From: Pterobdella sp. o SKG-2022
Taxonomy: Eukaryota; Annelida; Clitellata; Hirudinida; Piscicolidae
Direction of reading: 5' to 3'
DNA length: 64,000 nucleotides
Assembly: GCA_964035795.1 (NCBI GenBank)
Contig: OZ038320.1
Location: 15,424,030-15,488,029 of the forward strand
Under the pieces are notes generated by a model, which was not told where the DNA came from, searched no databases, and saw only the letters and a program-made list of their open reading frames with translations. This document shows positions 50,701 through 53,614 of the stretch, one piece after another (the first letter of the stretch is position 1; each line of letters opens with the position of its first letter). The position numbers were made by a program, and so were the translations under genes.

Positions 50701-52823
50701 GTAAAGAAGTTGTAAGCAAATTGATATTATGGTAACCAAGATGTGGTAAAAATACTAGAGGAAGACCAGCTCGAAATTTTATCAACCAACTAACTGATGA
50801 TACTAACCTTGATAAAAAAGATTTAGAAACAGCTATGAACGATAGGGAGTATGGGAAGGACAAAGTTTCACAAGGTTCCGTTCTTGGACCGTTGCTGTTT
50901 ACTCTTTTCACTGGTGATTTGGAAAAGTTAATCAAGAGGCATAACTTCAGTTTCCACCAATTTGCAGATGACACTCAAATTTATGGTTATTGCAGATATG
51001 AAAATCCCTTGATCTGCAGGTAACTTTGTCTGAAGAGTATAGATGATATTGCAGGTTGGATGGAAGCTAATCACTTGAAGTTAAATGTCTCAAAGACTGA
51101 AGCTATTTGGTTTTCCAATGGCAGAAGCATTCATAAAATCCCGAATCGTTCAGTGAGTATAGCGAATGATAGCATTATTTCTTCCAAAAATTTTAAGACA
51201 CTTGGTGCGTGGTTGGATAGGGATCTTTCTATGAAAACTCATATCAACATGATATTAAAAGGTAGTTTCATCTGCTTGAGGCTAATGAAATCAATCAAAG
51301 ATTTGTTGAGTATAGAGTCTTTGAAAACGTTGGCATCAGCTCTGTTATTGAGCCGTATTGACTATGGGATTATCGTCCTTGCAGGGCTCCCTAAATACCA
51401 GAAAAACAGACTCTAATCCTTGATCAACACAGCAGCCAGGCTCATTACAGGCACCAAAAAATATGATCACATAAGTCCTGTTTTGAGAGATCTGCACTGG
51501 CTTAAAATTGATGAAAGGATCGACTATAAGGTTCTTTTGCTGGTGTTCAAACGTCTGCACAATGAAGGTCTAGTCTACCTGTCAAAAAATTTTGAGATGC
51601 AATCAAGAATTCCGGGTAAGCAGAAACTGAGATCTGCTAATTCTCTGAAGGTTGTTCCAGGTGAATCTAGGCTCAAGACCATAGGGAGGAAAATGCTTTA
51701 TGTAACCGGCCCTACCCTGTGGAACAACTTTCCCGAAAAACTCAGATTTTCTGTTTCAAAACACTCTCTTGGGAGGAATCTCAAATCATCTCTTTTTTCG
51801 AGATCCTATGGTGCATAAATATTTATGTATTATTTAATTCTTAGTTTTTTTTTTAATATAATTGAGTGGCGTAGAAACTCTTGGAGTTTATGCTACTATA
51901 ATCATATTCGTTATTGTATTGTATAGTTCGAATGCGGTCGACATGATAATGATCAAAAAATTTTAGTTTTTTTTTCTATCTTCACTTGACAATGTGAGTT
52001 CAACTTTTAAATGTTTACTCTGAATGTAAGGCTTGAAGAACTAGAAAAATTGAAATGGAGTTTTATTTATTAGTTTCGAATGTTGTCAAAAAATGTCTTC
52101 CTTGTTTTATATTCAACAATTTGAGATATTTAATAGATAAATTAATGAAAATTAATATAACTTTAGAATGTTCGAAGCTTCAACATTAATATTGTGGAAC
52201 AAGTACTTTTACTTGTTGCACCACTAACAAAAAGCTTAGTACATTTCAAAAAATATTAAGACAGTTTTTTTCTATTTTTTATTAATATTTTTTATTATTT
52301 ATTTATTAATTAATTATTTATTAATATTTTTTCACAGTATAATGGAACTGTTTATGGCTTCCATTCGGTAAATTTGATCCTCAAAAACAATTAAATACAG
52401 AATGCAGTTTCTATTAAAAAAAATTGTATAAATATCGTAACCAACAGATGAATCTGGGAAGACGAACTGGTTTGTATTCAATCAATGGACGACAAAGATC
52501 GCTATCTTCAGTGGACAAGCAAAGAAATAATTACTACATTACTGTGCCAAATTCTGTGGTGGGAGCACTTATCGGCACAGCAGGTTCAAATATCAAACAA
52601 ATTATCAGAGAGTCCAACTCGCTTGTTACTGTTAGTTCTATTTTAAAACTATTTGGTGGCTGTTAAGTTTTGATTTTTCTATGCCTGAGAGAGTCATTTT
52701 AAACTATTTTTTGTTTAAGATGTATTATGTTTCCATTGACGACAGATAGAGGCTAAAAAAGAGGGGGATCCTACATCTGATCGTAGTGTTTCCGTCAAAG
52801 GCACTTCTGAAGGCTTCTGGAAG
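11628..52823 (+). CDS. IGF2BP: IGF2BP/Imp-type RNA-binding protein, spliced, 3' partial
   Basis: This spliced gene encodes an Imp/IGF2BP protein, a cytoplasmic mRNA-binding regulator of mRNA transport, stability and translation in the known family. Exons: 11628-11799, 11870-11927, 11984-12087, 12155-12215, 12301-12349, 33283-33415, 38141-38238, 40399-40515, 49301-49439, 52448-52630, 52746-52823. All have GT and AG borders, and phases agree at every junction except 12349 to 33283, where at least one linker exon is missing. RRM1 has RNP2 VYLGNL and RNP1 KGFGFVEC; the start MYRVYLGNL matches the family N-terminus. RRM2 has IKITNL and RWVAVEY. KH1 has IIGKKG, KH2 VIGREG and KH3 LIGTAG. The KH3 end and KH4 are not found. 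The 5' introns are 56-85 bp, while most KH introns are 2-21 kb and transposon-filled. Domain order makes this assignment strong; expression is untested. Confidence 0.9.
11870..11927 (+). CDS. IGF2BP: Imp exon 2: RRM1 end and inter-RRM linker
   Basis: Acceptor ATAAACAG, donor GTTATT. The frame [20 protein letters not shown] aligns with the family segment that ends in VSKK or VPKK before RRM2. Confidence 0.85.
11984..12087 (+). CDS. IGF2BP: Imp exon 3: RRM2 first half
   Basis: Acceptor CTTAAAG, donor GTGAGT. Encodes [20 protein letters not shown], the RRM2 beta1 and helix 1, in the frame set by exon 2. Confidence 0.88.
12155..12215 (+). CDS. IGF2BP: Imp exon 4: RRM2 RNP1 region
   Basis: Acceptor ATTTAG, donor GTAAGA. 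Encodes [17 protein letters not shown], matching the RRM2 beta3 strand and the start of helix 2. Confidence 0.87.
12301..12349 (+). CDS. IGF2BP: Imp exon 5: RRM2 helix 2
   Basis: Acceptor TTTGCAG, donor GTGAGT at 12350. Encodes [16 protein letters not shown]. The frame stays open to a TAG near 12398, so a longer exon carrying beta4 (VSVTY) is possible. The phase 0 end does not fit the next known exon. Confidence 0.78.
12350..12759. other. Start of the 20.9 kb Imp intron
   Basis: AT-rich. An imperfect inverted repeat (CAGAACACTAATTAATT near 12645 against the complement of AATAAACTTATTAGTGTTTTG near 12718) gives a small hairpin of about 100 bp. Nothing else supported. Confidence 0.4.
12760..12965 (-). 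mobile_element. LINE family H fragment (C-terminal thumb)
   Basis: The minus strand encodes [18 protein letters not shown] and then a WFGHV-type segment. It aligns with the + strand copy at 41740-41960 ([20 protein letters not shown]). It is cut off on both sides and abuts the tail of LINE A1. Confidence 0.75.
12969..15935 (-). mobile_element. LINE family A, copy 1 (RTE-like)
   Basis: On the minus strand the EN domain ([17 protein letters not shown], then WCLQETRW) lies at about 15750-15640, [11 protein letters not shown] near 15345, and the RT domain from about 14700. RT motifs include [15 protein letters not shown] near 14190, [16 protein letters not shown] near 14030 and the YADN box near 13955. 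A cysteine finger and a [18 protein letters not shown] thumb follow near 13230. The 3' end at 12969 is an (ATCA)n tail. The frame is broken by stops and shifts, and a solo LTR (14684-15026) sits inside. Clade assignment is by motif only. Confidence 0.87.
14684..15026 (-). mobile_element. Solo LTR inserted in LINE A1
   Basis: A 343-bp segment begins TGTCAC and ends GTGACA, flanked by CCACC at 14679-14683 and 15027-15031. LINE A copy 2 has the empty site with a single CCACC near 44590. TG...CA ends with inverted hexamers and a 5-bp duplication define an LTR. On the minus strand TATATAAGG (about 14820-14812) could be its TATA box, which suggests minus orientation. No internal retroviral-type sequence is present. 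Confidence 0.82.
15936..16069. other. Spacer, nothing recognised
   Basis: AT-rich sequence between the EN end of LINE A1 and the dispersed repeat. No supported feature. Confidence 0.3.
16070..16285 (+). repeat. Dispersed repeat J, copy 1
   Basis: About 210 bp resembling 59030-59265: both contain a run from TAAACTTA through a GCCGTG-CAGAAAG-type box to a CCGAA...TGTCGGTTGCTAACC segment. It is non-coding. The class is unknown; it could be a MITE or a 3' tail of the neighbouring SINE. Confidence 0.6.
16290..16443 (-). mobile_element. tRNA-derived SINE
   Basis: Reading down from 16442 gives an acceptor-like GGCTCCT, an A-box arm GCTTAGTGGTTGAGC that folds as a D-arm, and an anticodon arm TTAGA-CTAATTA-TCTAA with anticodon AAT (Ile-like). 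A B-box GTTTGATCC follows. The T-stem and 3' acceptor strand do not pair, so it is not a working tRNA. The body that follows (to about 16290) recurs diverged at 40255-40345. Confidence 0.65.
16490..16665 (-). mobile_element. LINE family F 3' fragment, copy 1
   Basis: Carries the F 3' end: TTATTATAGTCAGCATC, then the TCACTGAC box and the FDKGF/CRR thumb end on the minus strand. It is nearly the same as 20870-21020 and 25310-25430. 5'-truncated. Confidence 0.75.
16666..16744. other. Short spacer
   Basis: AT-rich, nothing recognised. Confidence 0.3.
16745..17512 (+). mobile_element. LINE family D, copy 1, 5' part
   Basis: The + strand encodes a leader ending [20 protein letters not shown] (with one frameshift), a C-x2-C...H-x-K-C PHD-like finger (16905-17005), then a linker and the start of the EN domain (TLHESNL near 17290). 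The same order occurs at 53640. The sense strand is very rich in A and C. It is interrupted at about 17512 by unrelated sequence. Confidence 0.8.
17513..18325. other. Unexplained insertion inside LINE D1
   Basis: About 800 bp of AT-rich sequence separates the EN start from the EN remainder of D1. No TIRs, LTR ends, poly(A) or coding domain were found, and no empty site is available because copy D2 is deleted here. The last 60 bp (about 18265-18325) are noticeably more GC-rich. Confidence 0.4.
18326..18606 (+). mobile_element. LINE family D, copy 1, EN segment
   Basis: Encodes [32 protein letters not shown] (EN GDFNAHH...W motif with G changed to V) and QPTSPDI. It breaks at 18606, where LINE E is inserted, and resumes at 20175 with WETLEALN. 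Confidence 0.8.
18607..20174 (+). mobile_element. LINE family E with RNase H, 5'-truncated, nested in D1
   Basis: Starts in the RT thumb ([20 protein letters not shown]). An RNase H domain follows, frameshifted: [10 protein letters not shown] at about 19375, AE-type TEKTSL near 19503, [11 protein letters not shown] near 19575 and [10 protein letters not shown] near 19695. The C-terminal knuckle [16 protein letters not shown] lies near 19985-20030. An A-rich tail occupies about 20151-20174. AACAGCGACTT (18596-18606) and AACAGCAGACACTT (20175-20188) look like the target duplication. RNase H places it in an I/R1-like or similar LINE group. Confidence 0.8.
20175..20748 (+). mobile_element. LINE family D, copy 1, EN end and linker
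   Basis: Resumes D in frame (IWETLEALN, then [14 protein letters not shown]). It continues through an H-rich linker to [14 protein letters not shown] near 20600 (one shift) and stops at about 20748, before the RT domain, where LINE F begins. Confidence 0.78.
20749..21634 (-). mobile_element. LINE family F, copy 2, rearranged
   Basis: A short RT piece (20770-20850) repeats 21420-21490. Next to it is the F 3' end (20865-21110, [17 protein letters not shown] on the minus strand). Beyond that is RT sequence ([20 protein letters not shown] near 21360) and a linker to 21627. The order shows an internal rearrangement or two overlapping insertions. Confidence 0.75.
23165..23901 (-). mobile_element. 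LINE family D 3' fragment, copy 3
   Basis: The minus strand encodes [33 protein letters not shown] and [19 protein letters not shown], then [20 protein letters not shown], the end of D. It finishes with the CTAGGGTGTTCGGGGTAAAA 3' box also found at 56010-56030. It is 5'-truncated and inserted in the EN region of C2. Confidence 0.85.
23902..24141. repeat. 120-bp tandem duplication
   Basis: Bases 23902-24021 and 24022-24141 are direct copies with very few differences (one is GATAAG versus GCTAAG). The unit is part of the C2 EN domain. The difference removes a stop, so an open frame runs from C into the D fragment. Confidence 0.9.
24739..25304. other. Intronic AT-rich stretch
   Basis: Contains an (AT)n(GT)n microsatellite at about 24761-24780. 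No gene or repeat family recognised. Confidence 0.4.
25305..26725 (-). mobile_element. LINE family F, copy 3 (RTE-like), 5'-truncated
   Basis: The minus strand carries RT motifs [20 protein letters not shown] near 26600, [11 protein letters not shown] (shifted AFDRVPKK) near 26460, [19 protein letters not shown] near 26330 and the LLHADD box near 26210. A cysteine finger follows, then [10 protein letters not shown], a [12 protein letters not shown] thumb near 25500, and the NLCRR...KWREG end at 25340. Confidence 0.85.
26726..26985. other. Short intronic spacer
   Basis: AT-rich with TATATAAT repeats around 26900. Nothing else seen. Confidence 0.35.
26986..30195 (+). mobile_element. LINE family F, copy 4, longest copy
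   Basis: On the + strand, a 5' leader is followed by [10 protein letters not shown] at 27230, then [17 protein letters not shown] near 27610 (one shift) and [10 protein letters not shown] near 27810. A linker follows ([19 protein letters not shown]). RT has [18 protein letters not shown] near 28755, [58 protein letters not shown] and [13 protein letters not shown] near 29230. A CGCCGKG-type finger, the [12 protein letters not shown] thumb near 29945 and a (GATGAT) tail at about 30180 complete it. Several stops and frameshifts. Confidence 0.87.
30196..30669. other. Intronic AT-rich stretch
   Basis: No repeat family or gene recognised. Confidence 0.35.
30670..31805 (-). mobile_element. LINE family G (RTE-like) fragment
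   Basis: On the minus strand an EN-RT linker ([19 protein letters not shown]) is followed by [20 protein letters not shown], then [40 protein letters not shown] and [18 protein letters not shown] ending at 30670. The 3' half after the QGS box is absent. Frames are broken near 31130 and 31520. Confidence 0.83.
31806..33282. other. Intronic AT-rich stretch before the KH1 exon
   Basis: An open frame at 32713-32982 is rich in Asn, Leu and Arg and has no recognisable domain. The Imp linker exon predicted by the phase mismatch could lie here, but I could not identify it. An (AT)n run lies at 33196-33212. Confidence 0.35.
32265..32342 (-). other. tRNA-like/Pol III-type sequence (weak)
   Basis: The minus strand has TAGCCTAAGAG, which fits the A-box pattern, and GTTCAAATTCC, a near B-box with one extra T. 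A T-run follows. No convincing cloverleaf. It may be a decayed SINE head or chance. Confidence 0.25.
33283..33415 (+). CDS. IGF2BP: Imp exon: KH1 first half
   Basis: Acceptor TTTTTTTGTCAG, donor GTTTGT. Encodes [20 protein letters not shown], the KH1 beta1, helix 1 and GXXG loop, through to the variable loop. The first base completes a codon, so the preceding exon must end in phase 2. Confidence 0.92.
33500..33867 (+). mobile_element. Short B-derived element, copy 1
   Basis: The 5' end starts GGTCTTGGGCGTGAC and matches the LINE B 5' UTR for about 270 bp. It then jumps to the B 3' end (GGCCGACCGTTGTCAGCCCC...CAGTATAATCTAATTGG). It has no EN or RT sequence. It begins 85 bp after the KH1 exon donor. 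Confidence 0.82.
33880..34480 (-). mobile_element. LINE family F 3' half, copy 5, very diverged
   Basis: Aligns with 25310-25880: CTAAGGGGTTATTGACTC at the 3' end, the GCGACAATGATTTTCCATTA box, and later the ACAGCTAG and TAACAGCATTTATTTACCC boxes. No usable frame. Confidence 0.65.
34530..34615 (+). mobile_element. RTE-like RT scrap
   Basis: The + strand reads [12 protein letters not shown] near 34560-34595, the RT segment after the YADD box. It is too short to assign to a family. Confidence 0.5.
34590..34720. repeat. MITE-like repeat, diverged copy
   Basis: TGTTTTATGATGAGGC...ACTTATCAAAAATTATAGC matches the core of 38286-38411. The end TTGATGTTTTAA...GTACAAAAT resembles its right arm. The left arm is poor and overlaps the RT scrap. 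Confidence 0.5.
34721..34855. other. Spacer, nothing recognised
   Basis: AT-rich, no supported feature. Confidence 0.3.
34856..37266 (+). mobile_element. LINE family B, copy 1 (RTE-like), internally deleted
   Basis: The 5' UTR begins with two tandem 33-bp units (TTGGGCATGACG... at 34861 and 34894). [22 protein letters not shown] and [13 protein letters not shown] at 35310-35420. EN is cut at about 35560, with most of its centre missing relative to copy 2. [56 protein letters not shown] and [12 protein letters not shown] near 36350. Thumb: [12 protein letters not shown] near 37020. 3' end: GCCGACTGCTGTATACCCCA...GTGTAATCTAAT. Many shifts. Confidence 0.87.
37267..37674. other. Intronic AT-rich stretch
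   Basis: No gene or repeat recognised. Confidence 0.35.
37675..38041 (-). mobile_element. Short B-derived element, copy 2 (inverted)
   Basis: Reverse complement of the same short structure: B 5' end at 38041 (TAAGTCCAGGGCGTGA) and B 3' end at 37675. No coding body. Confidence 0.82.
38055..38110 (+). mobile_element. LINE B 3' end fragment
   Basis: ATTAGCCTACTGCAGTCTAA...AGAGTATAATCTAGT matches the 3' 55 bp of LINE B, in the orientation opposite to the neighbouring short element. It ends 30 bp before the next Imp exon. Confidence 0.7.
38141..38238 (+). CDS. IGF2BP: Imp exon: KH1 second half
   Basis: Acceptor TTCTGAAATTCAG, donor GTAAGT. Encodes [20 protein letters not shown], the KH1 beta3 and C-terminal helix. 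Phase 0 in, phase 2 out, matching its neighbours. Confidence 0.92.
38286..38411. repeat. MITE-like palindrome with perfect 26-bp TIRs
   Basis: ATTTTGTAACGAAAAACATC... (38286-38311) is the exact reverse complement of 38386-38411. A 74-bp spacer lies between them. The core recurs at 34610-34680. It sits 48 bp after the Imp exon donor. No transposase. Confidence 0.8.
38412..38584. other. Spacer
   Basis: AT-rich, nothing recognised. Confidence 0.3.
38585..38770 (-). mobile_element. LINE family F fragment, copy 6
   Basis: Matches 58540-58720 and 25715-25880 (CATATTCCATGTCTTTTACC, CTTCGTGTAACGGCT and ATAACGATATTTATTTACC boxes). It is the region between the RT and the thumb. Confidence 0.7.
38806..38965 (+). 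mobile_element. LINE family H 3' end, copy 2
   Basis: Matches 42010-42165 of the H copy: GTAGGAAGAAATTG..., GGTCACCCTCATTATA...GGGATAAACAGGATTTGAAATC, ending GGTATCTATC. 5'-truncated to about 160 bp. Confidence 0.75.
38990..39660 (+). mobile_element. LINE family C fragment, copy 3
   Basis: The + strand reads [17 protein letters not shown] (RT YADD box with D changed to H), [20 protein letters not shown] and then [20 protein letters not shown]. It is the segment seen at 9770-10000 in C1. Heavily mutated. Confidence 0.75.
39661..40254. other. Intronic stretch, possibly LINE C tail
   Basis: No frame or repeat could be assigned; some of it may be the decayed 3' part of the preceding LINE. Confidence 0.3.
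40255..40345 (-). mobile_element. Diverged SINE body
   Basis: GAGGTTTCAGTAGCGCAATT...GGTTTCACAAGGGGCTACTC aligns with 16310-16355 (GGGTTTCAGTTACGCAATTA...GGTTCCACAGAGCGCTACTC). The tRNA-like head is missing. Confidence 0.55.
40399..40515 (+). CDS. IGF2BP: Imp exon: KH2 first half
   Basis: Acceptor TTATTAGCAG, donor GTTAGT. Encodes [20 protein letters not shown] and [19 protein letters not shown]2 through the GREG loop and beta2. Phase 2 on both sides. Confidence 0.92.
40642..40984 (+). mobile_element. Short B-derived element, copy 3
   Basis: TAGTCTTGGGCATAACG start, B 5' region to about 40920, then directly the B 3' end (ATTAGCCGACTGCTGTATAC...CAGTATAATCTAAT). Starts 127 bp after the KH2 exon donor. 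Confidence 0.87.
40998..42455 (+). mobile_element. Short B-derived element, copy 4, split by LINE H
   Basis: The first 74 bp (40998-41071) and the rest (42188-42455) form one short B-derived element interrupted by LINE H. It starts 13 bp after copy 3 in the same orientation. Confidence 0.85.
41072..42187 (+). mobile_element. LINE family H (RTE-like), 5'-truncated, with TSD
   Basis: Starts inside RT ([16 protein letters not shown]), then the [11 protein letters not shown] box at 41160, [17 protein letters not shown] and DPCGVC (finger start) near 41320. The [11 protein letters not shown] and [20 protein letters not shown] segments follow, and a thumb [15 protein letters not shown] near 41875. 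The 3' end has a (CTAT)n tail near 42155. TTATAACCTG at 41062-41071 and 42188-42197 is the target duplication. Confidence 0.88.
42456..43148. other. Intronic AT-rich stretch
   Basis: Open frames here are low-complexity and show no domain. Nothing supported. Confidence 0.35.
43149..45745 (-). mobile_element. LINE family A, copy 2 (RTE-like)
   Basis: On the minus strand EN carries [40 protein letters not shown] and [20 protein letters not shown] at 45500-45130. A linker follows ([20 protein letters not shown], shifted). RT runs [20 protein letters not shown] near 44480, [20 protein letters not shown] near 44180, [17 protein letters not shown] near 44110 and [12 protein letters not shown]. The thumb is [13 protein letters not shown] and the tail (ATCA)n at 43150. 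An internal RT deletion lies near 44345, where A1 has about 180 bp more. It supplies the empty site for the solo LTR of A1. Confidence 0.87.
45746..45918. other. Spacer between LINE A2 and LINE B2
   Basis: AT-rich, nothing recognised. Confidence 0.3.
45919..48926 (+). mobile_element. LINE family B, copy 2 (RTE-like)
   Basis: The 5' UTR has two tandem units (about 45920 and 45954). [31 protein letters not shown] followed by a stop, [20 protein letters not shown], and [10 protein letters not shown] near 47000. A linker with WWW-type sequence follows near 47340. [17 protein letters not shown] near 47970, [29 protein letters not shown] at 48340, then a deletion straight to FCYLGDVV. Thumb: [12 protein letters not shown] near 48700. 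The 3' end is as in copy 1. It retains the EN centre lost from B1. Confidence 0.87.
48927..49300. other. Intron before the KH2 second exon
   Basis: AT-rich, no repeat family recognised. Confidence 0.35.
49301..49439 (+). CDS. IGF2BP: Imp exon: KH2 second half
   Basis: Acceptor CACCAAACAG, donor GTGTGT. Encodes [20 protein letters not shown] then [17 protein letters not shown], the KH2 beta3 and last helix. The first base completes the GGC codon from the previous exon. Confidence 0.9.
49675..50861 (+). mobile_element. LINE family K RT fragment
   Basis: RT motifs in shifting frames: [20 protein letters not shown] near 49775, [20 protein letters not shown] near 49930 and [20 protein letters not shown] near 50090. 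Then [13 protein letters not shown], a thumb [14 protein letters not shown] near 50670 and [20 protein letters not shown] near 50760. This RT lineage differs from all other families here. It stops in frame at about 50861, where L2-like sequence starts. Confidence 0.8.
50862..51830 (+). mobile_element. L2/CR1-type LINE 3' part, copy 2
   Basis: Starts within [21 protein letters not shown] at 50863, [13 protein letters not shown] near 50955, and [19 protein letters not shown] near 51060. [35 protein letters not shown] and [20 protein letters not shown] follow, then the family end [15 protein letters not shown] near 51710. Only two breaks (51023, 51416), so it is younger than the L2 at 2071-5060. 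Confidence 0.85.
51831..52447. other. Intronic AT-rich stretch before KH3
   Basis: Contains a TTTATTAATTAATT run near 52300. Nothing else recognised. Confidence 0.35.
52448..52630 (+). CDS. IGF2BP: Imp exon: KH2-KH3 linker and KH3 first half
   Basis: Acceptor GTAACCAACAG, donor GTTAGT. Encodes a basic linker ([18 protein letters not shown]) and KH3 ([25 protein letters not shown]). The GXXG loop is GTAG, lacking the lysine usual in this family. Phase 0 both sides. Confidence 0.9.
52746..52823 (+). CDS. IGF2BP: Imp exon: KH3 middle
   Basis: Acceptor TTGACGACAG, donor GTTTTT. Encodes [20 protein letters not shown] and SEGFWK, the KH3 beta2-beta3 part. The last helix should follow in the next exon, not found in the remaining 11 kb. 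Confidence 0.85.
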
Positions 52824-53154
52824 GTTTTTCAATTCAGTTTTTATCAGCCGATAAAATTTCAAATGACTTCTTTTTGAAAAAATTTTTATAAAATATAACA
52901 TTTCCGAATTTCTGTTTTGATAACAGTCAAAATACATAATGATGTAAAAATTTTTTAGAATGAGCTTTGACTATTTTTGGTTTTATAACTGCAAAATTTA
53001 AAATTTTGTATACATTGTTTAAAATGGAGGTTCTCATGAAACAGGTTTTTGAACTGACCGTTTTTCTTACCTTTGGTGATATTTATTTGAAAGCCCATTT
53101 TTGAAGTTGGCCATCTCATCAGATGAAGGGAATCTAACTCCAATTTTCACAAGT
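52824..53154. other. Intron, nothing recognised
   Basis: AT-rich. No repeat family assigned. Confidence 0.35.
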
Positions 53155-53530
53155 GTCGGATCCAGCCTGTGTCACGCTCTACATGTCTAAGCCATTTGAT
53201 TCTGCTGTTACGAAAAATATTCTTAACATCCTAAACGGTATGCTAAGAAAGAAAAAATTCATAATGGATTTTTTCATTTGTTTTGACGTTGCACAACCAG
53301 CTAAGTAGTTTTTGAAACGGCTCAAGATGGGCGCTGTTACAGTCCATATTTCAACAGCATGACACAGTTTGAATAGATGTAGATTTTTGTCATAGATCTG
53401 GACTATTAAAAAAATAAAGTTTGGTGAAATTTGCCTCAGATACTTTTGGAACGTGTGTTTGAAGCAAGCTCAAATAGATAATCTGTAAATAACGTAATCC
53501 CAAGTTAGCAAAACTCTGAATTAAATCTTA
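53155..53530 (-). mobile_element. LINE family A fragment, copy 3, very diverged
   Basis: Aligns with 13200-13580 of A1: CACGCTCTACATGTCTAAGC, the CATTTGTTTTGACGTTGCAC box, CAGTCCATATTTCAACAGCA and GAAGCAAGCTCAAAT. No usable frame. Confidence 0.7.
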
Positions 53531-53614
53531 TACTTAGGGAAAATTTAGAAATAAGGAAAAAAACTAACTAAGCGATTGAGGCAAGCGCAATGTGAAGAAC
53601 GGTAATCGGCTTGA

